From CAYMZZ01 sp044463125 (lineage in GTDB: Bacteria > Bacteroidota > Bacteroidia > Chitinophagales > Chitinophagaceae): 64,000 nt of DNA. A program made the translations under genes and the position numbers. The notes below the pieces were generated by a model that saw only the letters and a program-made list of their open reading frames with translations, was not told where the DNA came from and did no database searches. The stretch spans positions 53,568 to 117,567 of the forward strand of contig JBIQMS010000009.1 in NCBI GenBank assembly GCA_044463125.1. The letters run 5' to 3'. How positions within the stretch are numbered: the first letter of the stretch is position 1; every line of letters starts with the position of its first letter. Positions 51,700-59,979 of the stretch are shown here, piece after piece.

Positions 51700-51772
51700 G
51701 GTTATTTGTTTTAGTTGTTACAAAATCTGTTCTGTTTCATAAGGCGGATTTGCAAAAAAATGCTACACTCTT

Positions 51773-52987
51773 TTATCTGATATAGCCATGTTCAAGATTG
51801 AGTATGGAATTCCTGTCGTCAAACTGGTTATTGAATATTTTGCTGAATGTGTAGGCAACCCCAACCTGGAAGCGATGCTGGCTTTCACCAAGCAGGGGTC
51901 TTAACTCTCCGTTATTCTGATTGTACCTGTATTGGAAAAGCAAATCGAAGTTGTTCCCGATACGGTAAAAAAAGTTTGATATGACCATCCATTGATTTGT
52001 GTTACTCCCAACATCCGGGAAACTCTTATATCCCCAACCGGCAGATAGCTGGTATCGCGGTCTTTCCAGCTTCCGGTTCAAATAGCGCAGCATGGCAAAA
52101 GCGGAAACACTTTTGGTACGGCTATAACTTCCATAATCGGATATATCTTTTACTTCATCAAAACCGAAATTCTGAATCACCTGTGTCTTCAGGTCAATGA
52201 AGTTGACAGGATCGGGTTTCAGATTAAATGTAGCCGCCCCCACCAGGTTGGTTAGTGTCTTTTTATTGGCGTCTGTTTGGTTAACCTGCGTATTGAGAAA
52301 ATTATTTACGCTAAAGCCGATTTGTTGCAATATGTTGCGGTTCCACACCTGGCTTTCAGGGACCCTGTACACCACGGATGCTCCCAAACCATTTATATCA
52401 AGCTGATTGGGCTGCTGAAAATCAACATAATTTTCACCGTGAAGTGTAGCATATACTTTCTGCCCGAAAACCCGCGTGTATTCGAGCACATTCGCATACT
52501 GGTTATCCTGTGTATTAATTCCGCTGGAAAACGGATTCATCACATAGTTGTATTGAATGGCATCATCATCCCGTAAAGTGGAGAAATCTGTAAGGGTTGT
52601 TTGTGAAGTTGTTCTTCCAAGCTTGATTATATTATTCTGATTTTCTACTTTCAGCATTACCTGGTTATAAAAAACCTGACCCAGACCGGAATTAACATCA
52701 GGGAATGAAAAGCCAAGCGCCATCTGACCACGCCAGCCTTTGTATAATTTTTGACTTACCCCCAGCATGAGATAGGAGTCTGAAAAATCAGTTAATACAC
52801 GGTCTCCTTCGTTCAGCGCCGGTATATCCAGGGAAGCAGTTCCTTTATTATTATAGTAATTGGCAGTCGTTAGCGTTTTCAGCCCGATTTGAATTTGCGG
52901 CAATACTTCTTCTCCTTCAGTTTGCGCAAATACGCTTACAGTTGAAATAGAGAATAGTAATAATGGAATAATCACCTTTGTTTTCAT
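51773..52987 (-). CDS. Outer-membrane beta-barrel protein (porin-like), metal island
   Basis: 404 residues with signal peptide (LLLFSISTVSVFAQ). Alternating strands with aromatic girdles and an ending (FDDRNSILNLEHGYIR) fit a beta-barrel of about 14-16 strands, similar to Bacteroidota proteins found next to copper oxidases. Lies 31 bases after the multicopper oxidase, so may form an efflux or substrate pore for it. No confident family name. Confidence 0.72.
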   Translation of the reverse strand: MKTKVIIPLLLFSISTVSVFAQTEGEEVLPQIQIGLKTLTTANYYNNKGTASLDIPALNEGDRVLTDFSDSYLMLGVSQKLYKGWRGQMALGFSFPDVNSGLGQVFYNQVMLKVENQNNIIKLGRTTSQTTLTDFSTLRDDDAIQYNYVMNPFSSGINTQDNQYANVLEYTRVFGQKVYATLHGENYVDFQQPNQLDINGLGASVVYRVPESQVWNRNILQQIGFSVNNFLNTQVNQTDANKKTLTNLVGAATFNLKPDPVNFIDLKTQVIQNFGFDEVKDISDYGSYSRTKSVSAFAMLRYLNRKLERPRYQLSAGWGYKSFPDVGSNTNQWMVISNFFYRIGNNFDLLFQYRYNQNNGELRPLLGESQHRFQVGVAYTFSKIFNNQFDDRNSILNLEHGYIR

Positions 52988-53018
52988 CTGAATCTTGTTT
53001 TTTATACAGTTTTAATAT

Positions 53019-54299
53019 TTATTCGTCCAATGCGATTTTTGGCAACTTGTCTTCACCAAACAGCATGTTTTTCATGTCTCCTTTGTCCATATTCATCTTC
53101 ATCGCATCATGTCCCTTCATATCCATTTTATTATCACCAAACATGGTATTACCAGTGTATTTGGTAATGATTAATTCATCAGCAGGTAAATCTTCGTACA
53201 CCAATGCCAATAAATTGCCGCCTGGATACAACCCGTTATTGGTGACCTTCCGGGTATCATGATCATGAAAGGTCCAGATACCCCGGTTGGTTCCCTCGAT
53301 AATTATGTCGAAGGTCTTGCCGGGTGTCAGAGGCACTGTGTTCCGTTGCCAGGGCTGCGGCAATGGAATGCCGTCATCTGCCACCATCCAGAAATCATGT
53401 CCGTGCAAATGCAAATGGTGATCAACGGCCCCGGCATTAATCAGACGCACCCTGATCTTTTCTCCTGACTTAATATATAGATACGGCGTGTCGGGATAGG
53501 ATTTCCCATTCACGGTGAACCATGTGGCGTCGGGCAATTCGGCGGGAGCCCGGCGGGACAATGCATAAGGAGGCTCATATCCGCTTTTAAGGGCTTCATC
53601 AAATTGCTTATGATTGTCAAACACCGCCCATCGTTCGTGGTCAAAGCGACCTTCTTTCATGAGGTAGCTCCGTTCCTTCATGCGGGTGAGCATACGGTTC
53701 ATTTCTGTGCGGATAAAATTCACATCATGAGATGAATAAACGAGTGAATATTCCCTGTCGTAATTGAACCGTTTTTTAACGGGATCATCAGGATCTTCGA
53801 TGATGATGCTTCCAAACATACCGGCCTGCATGTGCATCAGCGTTCCCCAGTGACAATGATAAAAATGTGTTCCCGCAGGTTTGGCTTCAAATTCATATAC
53901 AAATTCATTTTGGGGCATTACCGGCAATTGCGTTACAAAAGGAACACCGTCCATACGCCAGGGTACATGCAAGCCATGCCAGTGAATGGTATGGTTCAGC
54001 CCGGTTCTATTTTTAAACTTCACCCTTACTTTATCACCATACTGTACCCTGATTTCCGGCCCAGGGATCATATCATTAAAGGCAAGCGTATGATATTGAA
54101 AGCCCGGCGCCGGCTCGTGAACTTTTATATCTATATACAGTTCAAATTCTTTCCAATCACCATTTTTTCTGAACGGGAGGGCAGCAGGGAATTTGGTCAC
54201 TGCCTCAGTCCTTGCGTCCTTTGCCAATAAGTTGCCGGGGAAAAAGACAACACCTGCTGTACCGAGTGCCCCTGTTGCCAAAAATTTTCGTCTGTCCAT
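53019..54299 (-). CDS. Two-domain multicopper oxidase (T1 copper in domain 1)
   Basis: 426 residues with a Tat-type signal (MDRRKFLATGALGTAG). Copper motifs in order: TIHWHGLH; FYHCHWGTLMHMQAGM (HCH plus His and Met, T1 and trinuclear ligands); HLHLHGHDF; and FHDHDTRKVTNNG at the C-terminus, where the usual Cys is Asp. T1 copper in domain 1 only is the type C two-domain arrangement. A Met/His-rich tail (MDMKGHDAMKMNMDKGDMK) follows. Likely oxidises Cu+ to Cu2+ or other periplasmic substrates. Preceded by two small membrane genes in the same orientation. Confidence 0.92.
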   Translation of the reverse strand: MDRRKFLATGALGTAGVVFFPGNLLAKDARTEAVTKFPAALPFRKNGDWKEFELYIDIKVHEPAPGFQYHTLAFNDMIPGPEIRVQYGDKVRVKFKNRTGLNHTIHWHGLHVPWRMDGVPFVTQLPVMPQNEFVYEFEAKPAGTHFYHCHWGTLMHMQAGMFGSIIIEDPDDPVKKRFNYDREYSLVYSSHDVNFIRTEMNRMLTRMKERSYLMKEGRFDHERWAVFDNHKQFDEALKSGYEPPYALSRRAPAELPDATWFTVNGKSYPDTPYLYIKSGEKIRVRLINAGAVDHHLHLHGHDFWMVADDGIPLPQPWQRNTVPLTPGKTFDIIIEGTNRGIWTFHDHDTRKVTNNGLYPGGNLLALVYEDLPADELIITKYTGNTMFGDNKMDMKGHDAMKMNMDKGDMKNMLFGEDKLPKIALDE

Positions 54300-54322
54300 T
54301 TTAAAATTGATTTTATTCTATA

Positions 54323-54601
54323 TTAAGTTTTGTATGTAAATGCATTATAGAAAGCTGCAATAGCGGCTCCTATCAACCAGCCCAGCACAAACGTTTCAAC
54401 AATCCCGATGCCGGCCTCCCATAACGGTACATTTATTCGTACAATGGAAGCGACATCAAGGCCGTGTAGCAGGCTGTTGAAAAAAGTTACCGTACCATCA
54501 TGTCCGACAGTAGCCATTACAAGCATACAACCGAGGTACAGCAATGCCCCGGTAAGCCCGGTAGCGAGGCCAAATTTTTTTACATTAATGGTGGTGCGCA
54601 T
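54323..54601 (-). CDS. DUF5676-type membrane protein
   Basis: 92 residues with two membrane segments (GLATGLTGALLYLGCMLVMA and VETFVLGWLIGAAIAAFY) and the layout of DUF5676 proteins found with copper/silver resistance genes. Function unknown. Overlaps the preceding DUF2933-like gene by 17 bases and lies 23 bases before the multicopper oxidase. Confidence 0.78.
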   Translation of the reverse strand: MRTTINVKKFGLATGLTGALLYLGCMLVMATVGHDGTVTFFNSLLHGLDVASIVRINVPLWEAGIGIVETFVLGWLIGAAIAAFYNAFTYKT

Positions 54602-54821
54602 GTTCTTCTGTTTTATTTGTTACTGAATTTTGTTTTTCCTGTTGATGGTCATGACCACCATGATTATGCATGGGCATCAGTAAATGGCACGCAAACATGA
54701 ACAGGATAAAGATGAACAGGGAAGTACCGTATCCCAGCCCTAATGCAGGAGCAAAAAATATCAACAATAAAGGAAGCGTGCATCCTGCGATCATCCAGAT
54801 GATGTGTTTTGTATGTTTCAT
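54585..54821 (-). CDS. DUF2933-like small membrane protein with His-rich tail
   Basis: 78 residues: two hydrophobic segments (about 8-25 and 30-47, FIFILFMFACHLLMPM), then a His-rich tail (HNHGGHDHQ and EEHAHHH), well suited to metal binding. Matches DUF2933-type proteins of copper islands. Overlaps the following DUF5676 gene by 17 bases, so the two are coupled. Confidence 0.78.
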   Translation of the reverse strand: MKHTKHIIWMIAGCTLPLLLIFFAPALGLGYGTSLFIFILFMFACHLLMPMHNHGGHDHQQEKQNSVTNKTEEHAHHH

Positions 54822-54910
54822 AAATTCATGGTTTAAGTATTAATTAAATTAGGTATCATAAATACTTTGTTCTATCCGGTTATAAGTTTATATCATCATC
54901 CCTCTTGTTA

Positions 54911-55159
54911 TTACCAGAAATCATATTTCTTCGCTTTGAATATTGGCTCAGTATAAAACAATGGGATATCGTTTTTTAATTCTCGCGGAACGTCTGGCGT
55001 CACTTCATCTTTATTCAGCAATTCGCTTTCATTTACATCCAGGTCTGCAGCAAACAAATCGGTCAATAGGTTTATATGCCTTAGTTTATGGACAGAAAAT
55101 CCGATATCCTGTTCCAGTGTATGTGTATCTGTCAGTGTTTGCATAATTAAGTCCTCCAT
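54911..55159 (-). CDS. Small protein of unknown function
   Basis: 82 residues, no signal peptide, acidic, no cysteines; contains a DLFAADLDVNESELLNKDEV stretch. Start could also be the ATG six codons later (MQTLTDTHT). No family recognised. Its place between an ArsR gene and the DUF2933 gene links it to the metal island only by context. Confidence 0.5.
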   Translation of the reverse strand: MEDLIMQTLTDTHTLEQDIGFSVHKLRHINLLTDLFAADLDVNESELLNKDEVTPDVPRELKNDIPLFYTEPIFKAKKYDFW

Positions 55160-55223
55160 AGTTCATGTTTTCATACTCCCGGCTATCCGGCTATTTGCAT
55201 TACCGGATGAGCCGGCGAATAAA

Positions 55224-55514
55224 TTATTTTATAAAACATTTCATAATACATTGCACATACGCATCTCCTTTACAGAGACAATAAAAAGTATTGCCCGATT
55301 CCTGTGTCCGAATTAAAATGCCATCCTTGCGCATGATATTCAGGTGACGTGACACAACCGGCTGCTTCAATTTCAGGTTTTCATAAATGGATTTCACCGT
55401 GAGTCTTTCACATCCGCAATTGCACAGCAAATCCAGTATAGCCACCCGCGCAGGATGTCCCATTGCCCTGAATTTTTCAGCCAATCCTTCATATTTTCCT
55501 ATTCGTTTACTCAT
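55224..55514 (-). CDS. ArsR/SmtB-family metal-responsive repressor
   Basis: 96 residues, winged helix with recognition helix KQPVVSRHLNIMRKDGI and beta-wing TQESGNTFYCL. Cysteines in LLCNCGCERL (helix 3 region) and at the C-terminus (CLCKGDAYVQCIMKC) give a plausible metal site, more thiol-rich than most non-sensing ArsR proteins. Starts three bases after the Met-rich gene, so regulator and exported copper protein are cotranscribed. Probable sensor for Cu, Ag, Zn or As; which metal cannot be read. Confidence 0.85.
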   Translation of the reverse strand: MSKRIGKYEGLAEKFRAMGHPARVAILDLLCNCGCERLTVKSIYENLKLKQPVVSRHLNIMRKDGILIRTQESGNTFYCLCKGDAYVQCIMKCFIK

Positions 55515-55517
55515 TGA

Positions 55518-55937
55518 TCAATGATGATTTTTGTGATCACCGGTTTTTGTACTATCCATGTTCATCTTATCATTCATCATTCCACCGCTGTTGTTTTTGT
55601 TCATCATCATATCCATCATCATCTGGTGCATATTCTTATTTTCCATCATCATGCTCATCATTGAGCGGCACATAGAACTATCTTTGCCAGCCATATCCAT
55701 CATTTGTTTCATCATTCCCTTATCCTGCATCATCATGTACATCGCTTGTTTATTTTGCTTCATGTGCTGCATCATGTTCATCATCATCTGGTGGTCGCCG
55801 GCAATGGCTGTCATTACCGAATCCTGCGTGGCTTTATCTTTTAATAAGTCTTTGGCAGATTGATGCTGGTGCTGTGCAAACAGGGAAACTGAGAACAGCA
55901 TGAGGACAATGGTCACTATGGTCTTTATACTTTTCAT
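55518..55937 (-). CDS. Met-rich exported protein (copper-binding, inferred)
   Basis: 139 residues with signal peptide (IVTIVLMLFSVSLFAQ) and a mature region with over 30 methionines in MMMxxM-type clusters and His at both ends (HQHQ, HKNHH). Met clusters coordinate Cu+ or Ag+. Helical low-complexity sequence; no enzyme motifs. Followed three bases later by ArsR and preceded 23 bases by a SHOCT protein. Confidence 0.8.
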   Translation of the reverse strand: MKSIKTIVTIVLMLFSVSLFAQHQHQSAKDLLKDKATQDSVMTAIAGDHQMMMNMMQHMKQNKQAMYMMMQDKGMMKQMMDMAGKDSSMCRSMMSMMMENKNMHQMMMDMMMNKNNSGGMMNDKMNMDSTKTGDHKNHH

Positions 55938-55960
55938 TTCAAATTGTGTTTTGTTGTTAA

Positions 55961-56179
55961 TTAATGTTGTTGTAAGTCTTTTGCCTTCTCCTCGTATTCT
56001 TCTTTACTGATTTCTCCCCGGGCAAATTTTTCTTTGAGAACATCCAGAGGAGTATCTCTTTTTTCATTTTTCCCGGGATTTTTCCAGGGTTTGGTAAAAA
56101 GCCATGCTACGAGGATAATCACGCACAGCCACCATATCCAGTGCAAACCCCAAAAGTGACCGGTATTTCCATTCCACAT
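55961..56179 (-). CDS. SHOCT-domain small membrane protein
   Basis: 72 residues: a Trp-rich membrane segment (GLHWIWWLCVIILVAWLF) followed by a C-terminal SHOCT motif (LKEKFARGEISKEEYEEKAK). Nearly the same protein as the one at 57034; the two flank the Csp-like gene and are clearly duplicates. SHOCT segments act as short oligomerisation modules. Confidence 0.85.
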   Translation of the reverse strand: MWNGNTGHFWGLHWIWWLCVIILVAWLFTKPWKNPGKNEKRDTPLDVLKEKFARGEISKEEYEEKAKDLQQH

Positions 56180-56226
56180 CGTTTTAAGTTTTTTAAGTGA
56201 TCAAATTAAGTTTCCCGCACTACGGT

Positions 56227-56991
56227 TTATCCTATTCCGCCCTCTTCCCTGTATTCGGTCCAGATGGTGGAACTGTCGCCTCCACTGCCGAAATAGGAAT
56301 TACTGGTTACAGCGCTTACCGGGCTGCGCCACATAGAGGCCGCTAAAAGGGCGGAACTGTGTTTTTTCTTTTTCTTATCAGTGCTCTTTTGTGATACCCC
56401 CTTGCTTTCGTCCTTCAACTGTTGATGTGCTTCATTTGCAATGGCAGAGCACTGCCTGGCATACTTAACTTCTTTTTTTGCAACACTGTCCAGTTCGCTG
56501 GCATATGCATCACAGATCGTTGTACTTAGTTTACAAATTTGTTTGCACCAGTCACTTTTCAAACTCATCAGCTCAGCTGCTGCACGGGAAATAACAGCGC
56601 ATTCATTTTGATGAACACTTAGTTTGTTGATATTAGTTTCAGCCTTTGCAAATTCCTGGTAGGCTTCCATCGTTTCTTTGGCGCAGGCCCTGCAGGCTTC
56701 CGCGCATTCTCTGCAATGCTCCATTCCCATATTTGCATGCTGTTCACATATCTGAGCACAAGCGTTACAAATGGTCGTGCACAATTGACAGACTTCTTTT
56801 GAATACCTGCTATCTAAGCTCATCAATTCTGCAGCCGCCCGGCAAATAACTGCACATTCTAAATCAAGCCGGATACATTTTGTCAGGTATTGAACATCCT
56901 TTTCTTCCAGGCATGAAATGGCGCAATGATTGCAAATAGTCGCACATTCAATGCAGGCGTCTATGCATTTTTGATATTGTTTTTGAGTCAT
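56227..56991 (-). CDS. Csp-like four-helix copper-binding protein with a degenerate second copy
   Basis: 254 residues. Residues ~1-110 are a Csp/DUF326-type four-helix bundle with ~18 cysteines in CxxxC and CxxC spacing (CIDACIECATICNHC, ECAVICRAAAELMSL, CQLCTTICNACAQIC). Residues ~125-195 repeat the same pattern but most cysteines are replaced (CAVISRAAAELMSL, CKLSTTICDAYASEL). A Lys-rich and Gly/Ser-rich tail follows. The first half can store many Cu+ ions; the second half probably dimerises or is a relic. Cytosolic, no signal. Flanked by two SHOCT proteins. Confidence 0.88.
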   Translation of the reverse strand: MTQKQYQKCIDACIECATICNHCAISCLEEKDVQYLTKCIRLDLECAVICRAAAELMSLDSRYSKEVCQLCTTICNACAQICEQHANMGMEHCRECAEACRACAKETMEAYQEFAKAETNINKLSVHQNECAVISRAAAELMSLKSDWCKQICKLSTTICDAYASELDSVAKKEVKYARQCSAIANEAHQQLKDESKGVSQKSTDKKKKKHSSALLAASMWRSPVSAVTSNSYFGSGGDSSTIWTEYREEGGIG

Positions 56992-57033
56992 AATATGTTC
57001 TTTTTAAGTTGAAAAAAAAGGGGTTACTGTTCA

Positions 57034-57255
57034 TTAGCTCTGCTGAAGCGTCTTTTTCTTTTCTTCGTACTCTTCTTTATTGATTTCACCTTTCGCAAAA
57101 CGCTTTCTGAGAATATCCAGTGGAGTATCTCTTTTGGTTCGCTGACCTGGTACATCGTAAGGAGTAGCGAAAATCCAGAAGATTACAATAATCCAGAATA
57201 TCCACCATATCCAGTGCATGCCCCAAAAATGTCCGTAATAATAAGTGTGCCACAT
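57034..57255 (-). CDS. SHOCT-domain small membrane protein
   Basis: 73 residues: Trp-rich membrane helix (GMHWIWWIFWIIVIFWIF) and C-terminal SHOCT motif (LRKRFAKGEINKEEYEEK). Paralogue of the protein at 55961, upstream of the Csp-like gene by 42 bases. Confidence 0.85.
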   Translation of the reverse strand: MWHTYYYGHFWGMHWIWWIFWIIVIFWIFATPYDVPGQRTKRDTPLDILRKRFAKGEINKEEYEEKKKTLQQS

Positions 57256-57685
57256 AGTTTTAAGTTTTAAATGATTGAGAAATTTTATTTAGTTGATTAA
57301 TATAGATGCATTCCCAGCTTTCCAACCTGGATAAATGCTTTCCTGTTCTGATTTTCGGGTTTTCATAATCCGCGAAGGATACAACACCGAAAACAGAGAA
57401 TCACCATCCAGCCAGTATTGATAACAGCACCGGAGGATTTGGGAGAATTTCCCAGGAAATCATTCACATTACATGTGCAGTTGTTACAGCATAGCATAGC
57501 ATTGATATTTAAGATTAATTCGTCAATAACAAGGAGAACAGATTCGGGCTTATATGCCGGGTTCCGCTTGCTTACTTATCTCAAGGTTTTTGAGGGTCTT
57601 CTATCGTACCGATGTCCAGGCAAATCAAAGGCTACCTGAAAGAAGACGCACACCTCTTATACCTTGATAAGAACTATTCTTAAAA
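57256..57685. other. 430-base intergenic region
   Basis: No credible gene or family-like remnant in any frame, no clear terminator. It separates the SHOCT/Csp group from the His-rich secreted protein and probably contains the promoter of the former; a few short direct repeats (AGCAT within GCATAGCATAGCATT at about 57490) are all that stands out. Confidence 0.5.
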
Positions 57686-58195
57686 TCAAATAAGGAAAGA
57701 CTGAATAAAGATCCGGATATCCGGAGGAGCATGATCCGGTAACTTAGGAGGAATGATCACTGGTCTTGTATGAACTAGTTTATTCAATGTGAAATTTGTA
57801 GCTTCGATAAACGGCGAAAAATCAGTTTTGCAGTTTTTTGATAGGTTCTTTTCAACTATCTGCTTGTCCAGCTTTTCAAAGCCAACTACGAAATCTTTAC
57901 AACAATTTTCATCTTGCGGGGAATTGAATACAACGGTGTTGCTTCTATTAATTTCTCCAACCTGTTTGTGAACATGTTTGTGGCTGTGATGGTCAGAAAT
58001 TTCGGCTTTCAGGTGACCATGATCCTTTCCATGACCGTGATGTTCAAGTTCTTGCTTTTCTTCCCCGTTGTGATGATGGTGGGAATTAAATCCCATATCA
58101 ACCCCCACAGAACAAGCGAAACCGACTGCTGAATTAAACGAAAATGAAACCAGCAGAAATAATGCCTTTAGTTTTATGATTGGTTGGTATCTCAC
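57686..58195 (-). CDS. His-rich exported protein, HYC_CC_PP-like
   Basis: 169 residues with signal peptide (ALFLLVSFSFNSAVGFAC). Mature region has strong His clusters (HHHHNGEEKQELEHHGHGKD, HHSHKHVHK), a CC pair (ENCCKDFV) and a C-terminal PPK... HAPPD segment. The Cys-Cys pair and Pro pair suggest a diverged relative of the HYC_CC_PP proteins (compare 59980). Likely periplasmic metal chelator; inference. Confidence 0.65.
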   Translation of the reverse strand: MRYQPIIKLKALFLLVSFSFNSAVGFACSVGVDMGFNSHHHHNGEEKQELEHHGHGKDHGHLKAEISDHHSHKHVHKQVGEINRSNTVVFNSPQDENCCKDFVVGFEKLDKQIVEKNLSKNCKTDFSPFIEATNFTLNKLVHTRPVIIPPKLPDHAPPDIRIFIQSFLI

Positions 58196-58334
58196 TTGTC
58201 AACTCCTTTTAAAGATAGATTATTTTTTGTCTCCACTATAACTTACTGACGAAAATTAATGTTTCACATGAGCTATCTAAATATCTATATAGCTATATCA
58301 AAGGTATTCAACAGTTGATAATCAACTGTTTGAT

Positions 58335-58940
58335 TTATTTGCTCTTTTGTTCGAAATGTTGCCATAAAAGCTTATTCCAGTGTATTCGCACCGGCAAAGG
58401 GTTTAATCTATATTCACCCGGAGTCTTGCCTGTTTCCTTCTTAAATTGGGTGATAAATGCCTGTAATGAGCCGTACCCTAATTGCCAGGCAATTTCAGAA
58501 AGTTCATATTCGCCCTGCACCAGCATCTCCTTCGCTTTTTCCATTTTCAGACGGATATAATATTTCTCAATTGTCATTCCGGTCAGGGAGGAAAAAAGTC
58601 TGCTAAGGGTATAATAACTTTTGCCCATTATATCTGCGAGGTATGCGGACAGTTTCTTTTTCCTTTTCTCATCGTGTATTTCCTCCCTTATATATTTACA
58701 CACGGATGCATGTATTTTTATAACGACCTTTTGATATTTATTTTCAACAATGTCTAATCCATTTTGCTGAAGTTTTTCTTTTAGATGTTTAATGGCTATT
58801 TGGGACAGGTTGCCTTCAATAACGGCCTCACCGATTACAACGGAAACCGGATTATAACCTGATTCTTTCAACAAGTCCTGAACAATGCCAATGCACCTGT
58901 CGCAACACATATTTTTAATATAAAGATGAGTAATAGTCAT
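58335..58940 (-). CDS. AraC-family regulator with N-terminal heavy-metal-associated-like domain
   Basis: Start taken at the ATG at 58940 (MTITHLYIKNMCC), 201 residues; a start at 58985 would add 15 residues and overlap the upstream gene. Residues ~1-70 resemble an HMA fold with CCDRC as metal-binding loop (IKNMCCDRCIGIVQDLL). Residues ~90-190 are AraC HTH pairs (SYYTLSRLFSSLTGMTIEKY, ELSEIAWQLGYGSLQAFITQ) ending FKKETGKTPGEYR. Reads as a copper- or zinc-sensing activator controlling this island. Follows the heavy-metal-binding-domain gene by ~37 bases. Confidence 0.82.
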   Translation of the reverse strand: MTITHLYIKNMCCDRCIGIVQDLLKESGYNPVSVVIGEAVIEGNLSQIAIKHLKEKLQQNGLDIVENKYQKVVIKIHASVCKYIREEIHDEKRKKKLSAYLADIMGKSYYTLSRLFSSLTGMTIEKYYIRLKMEKAKEMLVQGEYELSEIAWQLGYGSLQAFITQFKKETGKTPGEYRLNPLPVRIHWNKLLWQHFEQKSK

Positions 58941-58977
58941 AACCCGGTTTTTAAGAAGTTTATTTGTGAGAAAACAT

Positions 58978-59409
58978 TTATTCATTTTTCTTTTCTACCA
59001 ATGCCTTCCCGCATTTGGGACATTTTCCCACTTTATCCAGCGCAACTTCCGGATGCATGGGGCAGGTGTATAGCTTTACCACTTTAGCTTTCATTTGTTC
59101 TTTTGGGGACAGGGTCAGCTTTCGGCCACACTGCGGACATTTACCGGGGTCGTGACTGAACACATCGGGATGCAGCGGACAGGTGTAAGTTTTAGTCACT
59201 GCTTTTTTCATTTGCTCCTTAGGTGTCAGCTTTAAGTCCATGCCGCATTTGGGGCACTTGCCGGGCTTATCGCTTGTCACATCAGGATGCATTGGACAAC
59301 TATAAAGAGTTGTGTGTTTTGTTGTGTCCTCTTTGCCCGCTTTAGTTTGTGCAAAAAGAGCGGGTGCAGCTATAAAAAGTGAGATACTTAAAATGATTAT
59401 CTTTTTCAT
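58978..59409 (-). CDS. Secreted protein with three heavy-metal-binding domains (HMBD)
   Basis: 143 residues with signal peptide (IIILSISLFIAAPALFAQ). Three tandem HMBD units of ~35 residues, each of the form Y-x-C-P-M/L-H-P-D/E-V ... G-K-C-P-x-C-G (YSCPMHPDVTSD, YTCPLHPDVFSH, YTCPMHPEVALD), separated by LTPKEQMK-type spacers. In CusB-like and CopA-like proteins one such unit binds Cu/Ag. Here only HMBDs, so a periplasmic metal carrier is likely. Its decayed paralogue is 33 bases upstream. Confidence 0.88.
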   Translation of the reverse strand: MKKIIILSISLFIAAPALFAQTKAGKEDTTKHTTLYSCPMHPDVTSDKPGKCPKCGMDLKLTPKEQMKKAVTKTYTCPLHPDVFSHDPGKCPQCGRKLTLSPKEQMKAKVVKLYTCPMHPEVALDKVGKCPKCGKALVEKKNE

Positions 59410-59442
59410 GATTGGAGACTTTTAGTTGTTAATTAATATTAA

Positions 59443-59874
59443 TCAGGAATGCTGTTTTGCTGTTAATGCCATGTGACATACAGGACATCTTTCCAGTTTG
59501 TTGGTCGCTAGTTCAGAAGTCATTGAACACTTGTAAACTCCAACTGTCTGAGCTTTCATTTTTTCTTTTGGGGAAAGGTTTGAAAATGCCAGGCAGGATG
59601 AGCAAATCCCGGAATTGTTTCCAGGCTCACTGCGAATAAAGGCGGGAGCTATTTTTGCGATTTTCATTTTCATGACTTCCTTTGGAGAAAGATTTTTATT
59701 TTTTATTACCGTAGTACTGAAGTAACTACTGTTCACTTGAACGGGGCTAATTTTCATCACCTGCATTTTCATTCTTTCTTTTTGTGATAAATTTTAGTTT
59801 ACCCCTGTTTTTTGCGCAATGACAACTCCGGTGACAATAAGAAGTGCAACGGATGATATGATGAACTTTTTCAT
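59443..59874 (-). pseudogene. Decayed HMBD-repeat gene with in-frame stop after the signal peptide
   Basis: Reading from an ATG at 59874: a signal peptide (MKKFIISSVALLIVTGVVIA) and then, in the same frame, a TAA at 59794-59796, after which the frame continues unbroken to 59443 as NLSQKERMKMQVMKI and onward. The continuation has three units with the spacer motif LSPKExMK, of which only the last keeps most of the metal motif (YKCSMTSELATNKLERCPVC); the first two have lost their cysteines. The first 34 codons line up exactly with the later ATG at 59772, so the stop is a point change. Paralogue of the intact 58978 gene. Part of the protein might still be made from 59772, without signal. Confidence 0.8.
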
Positions 59875-59979
59875 AATTGAAAAATTTTAATTGTTCTGAT
59901 TGAGTATTATTATTTTGGTAAGCGGGAGTGCATTAAACACATTCCCGATGATACAGTATAAGTTCTTTTGGGTTGGATA

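Noticed and set aside
55558..55863. Ile-rich plus-strand frame opposite the Met-rich protein
   Set aside because: CAT repeats on the minus strand give ATC/ATI codons; not a gene.
57418..57639. 73-codon plus-strand frame in the 430-base gap
   Set aside because: No signal, domain or codon pattern; in a region with all genes on the other strand.
57595..57655. Possible hairpin with GTCTTC/GAAGAC arms
   Set aside because: Only six paired bases across a long loop; not significant.
59925..59965. CGGGAGTG/CATTCCCG inverted repeat after the HYC_CC_PP gene as terminator
   Set aside because: One mismatch in an 8-base stem and no T-run on the minus strand; too weak to call.
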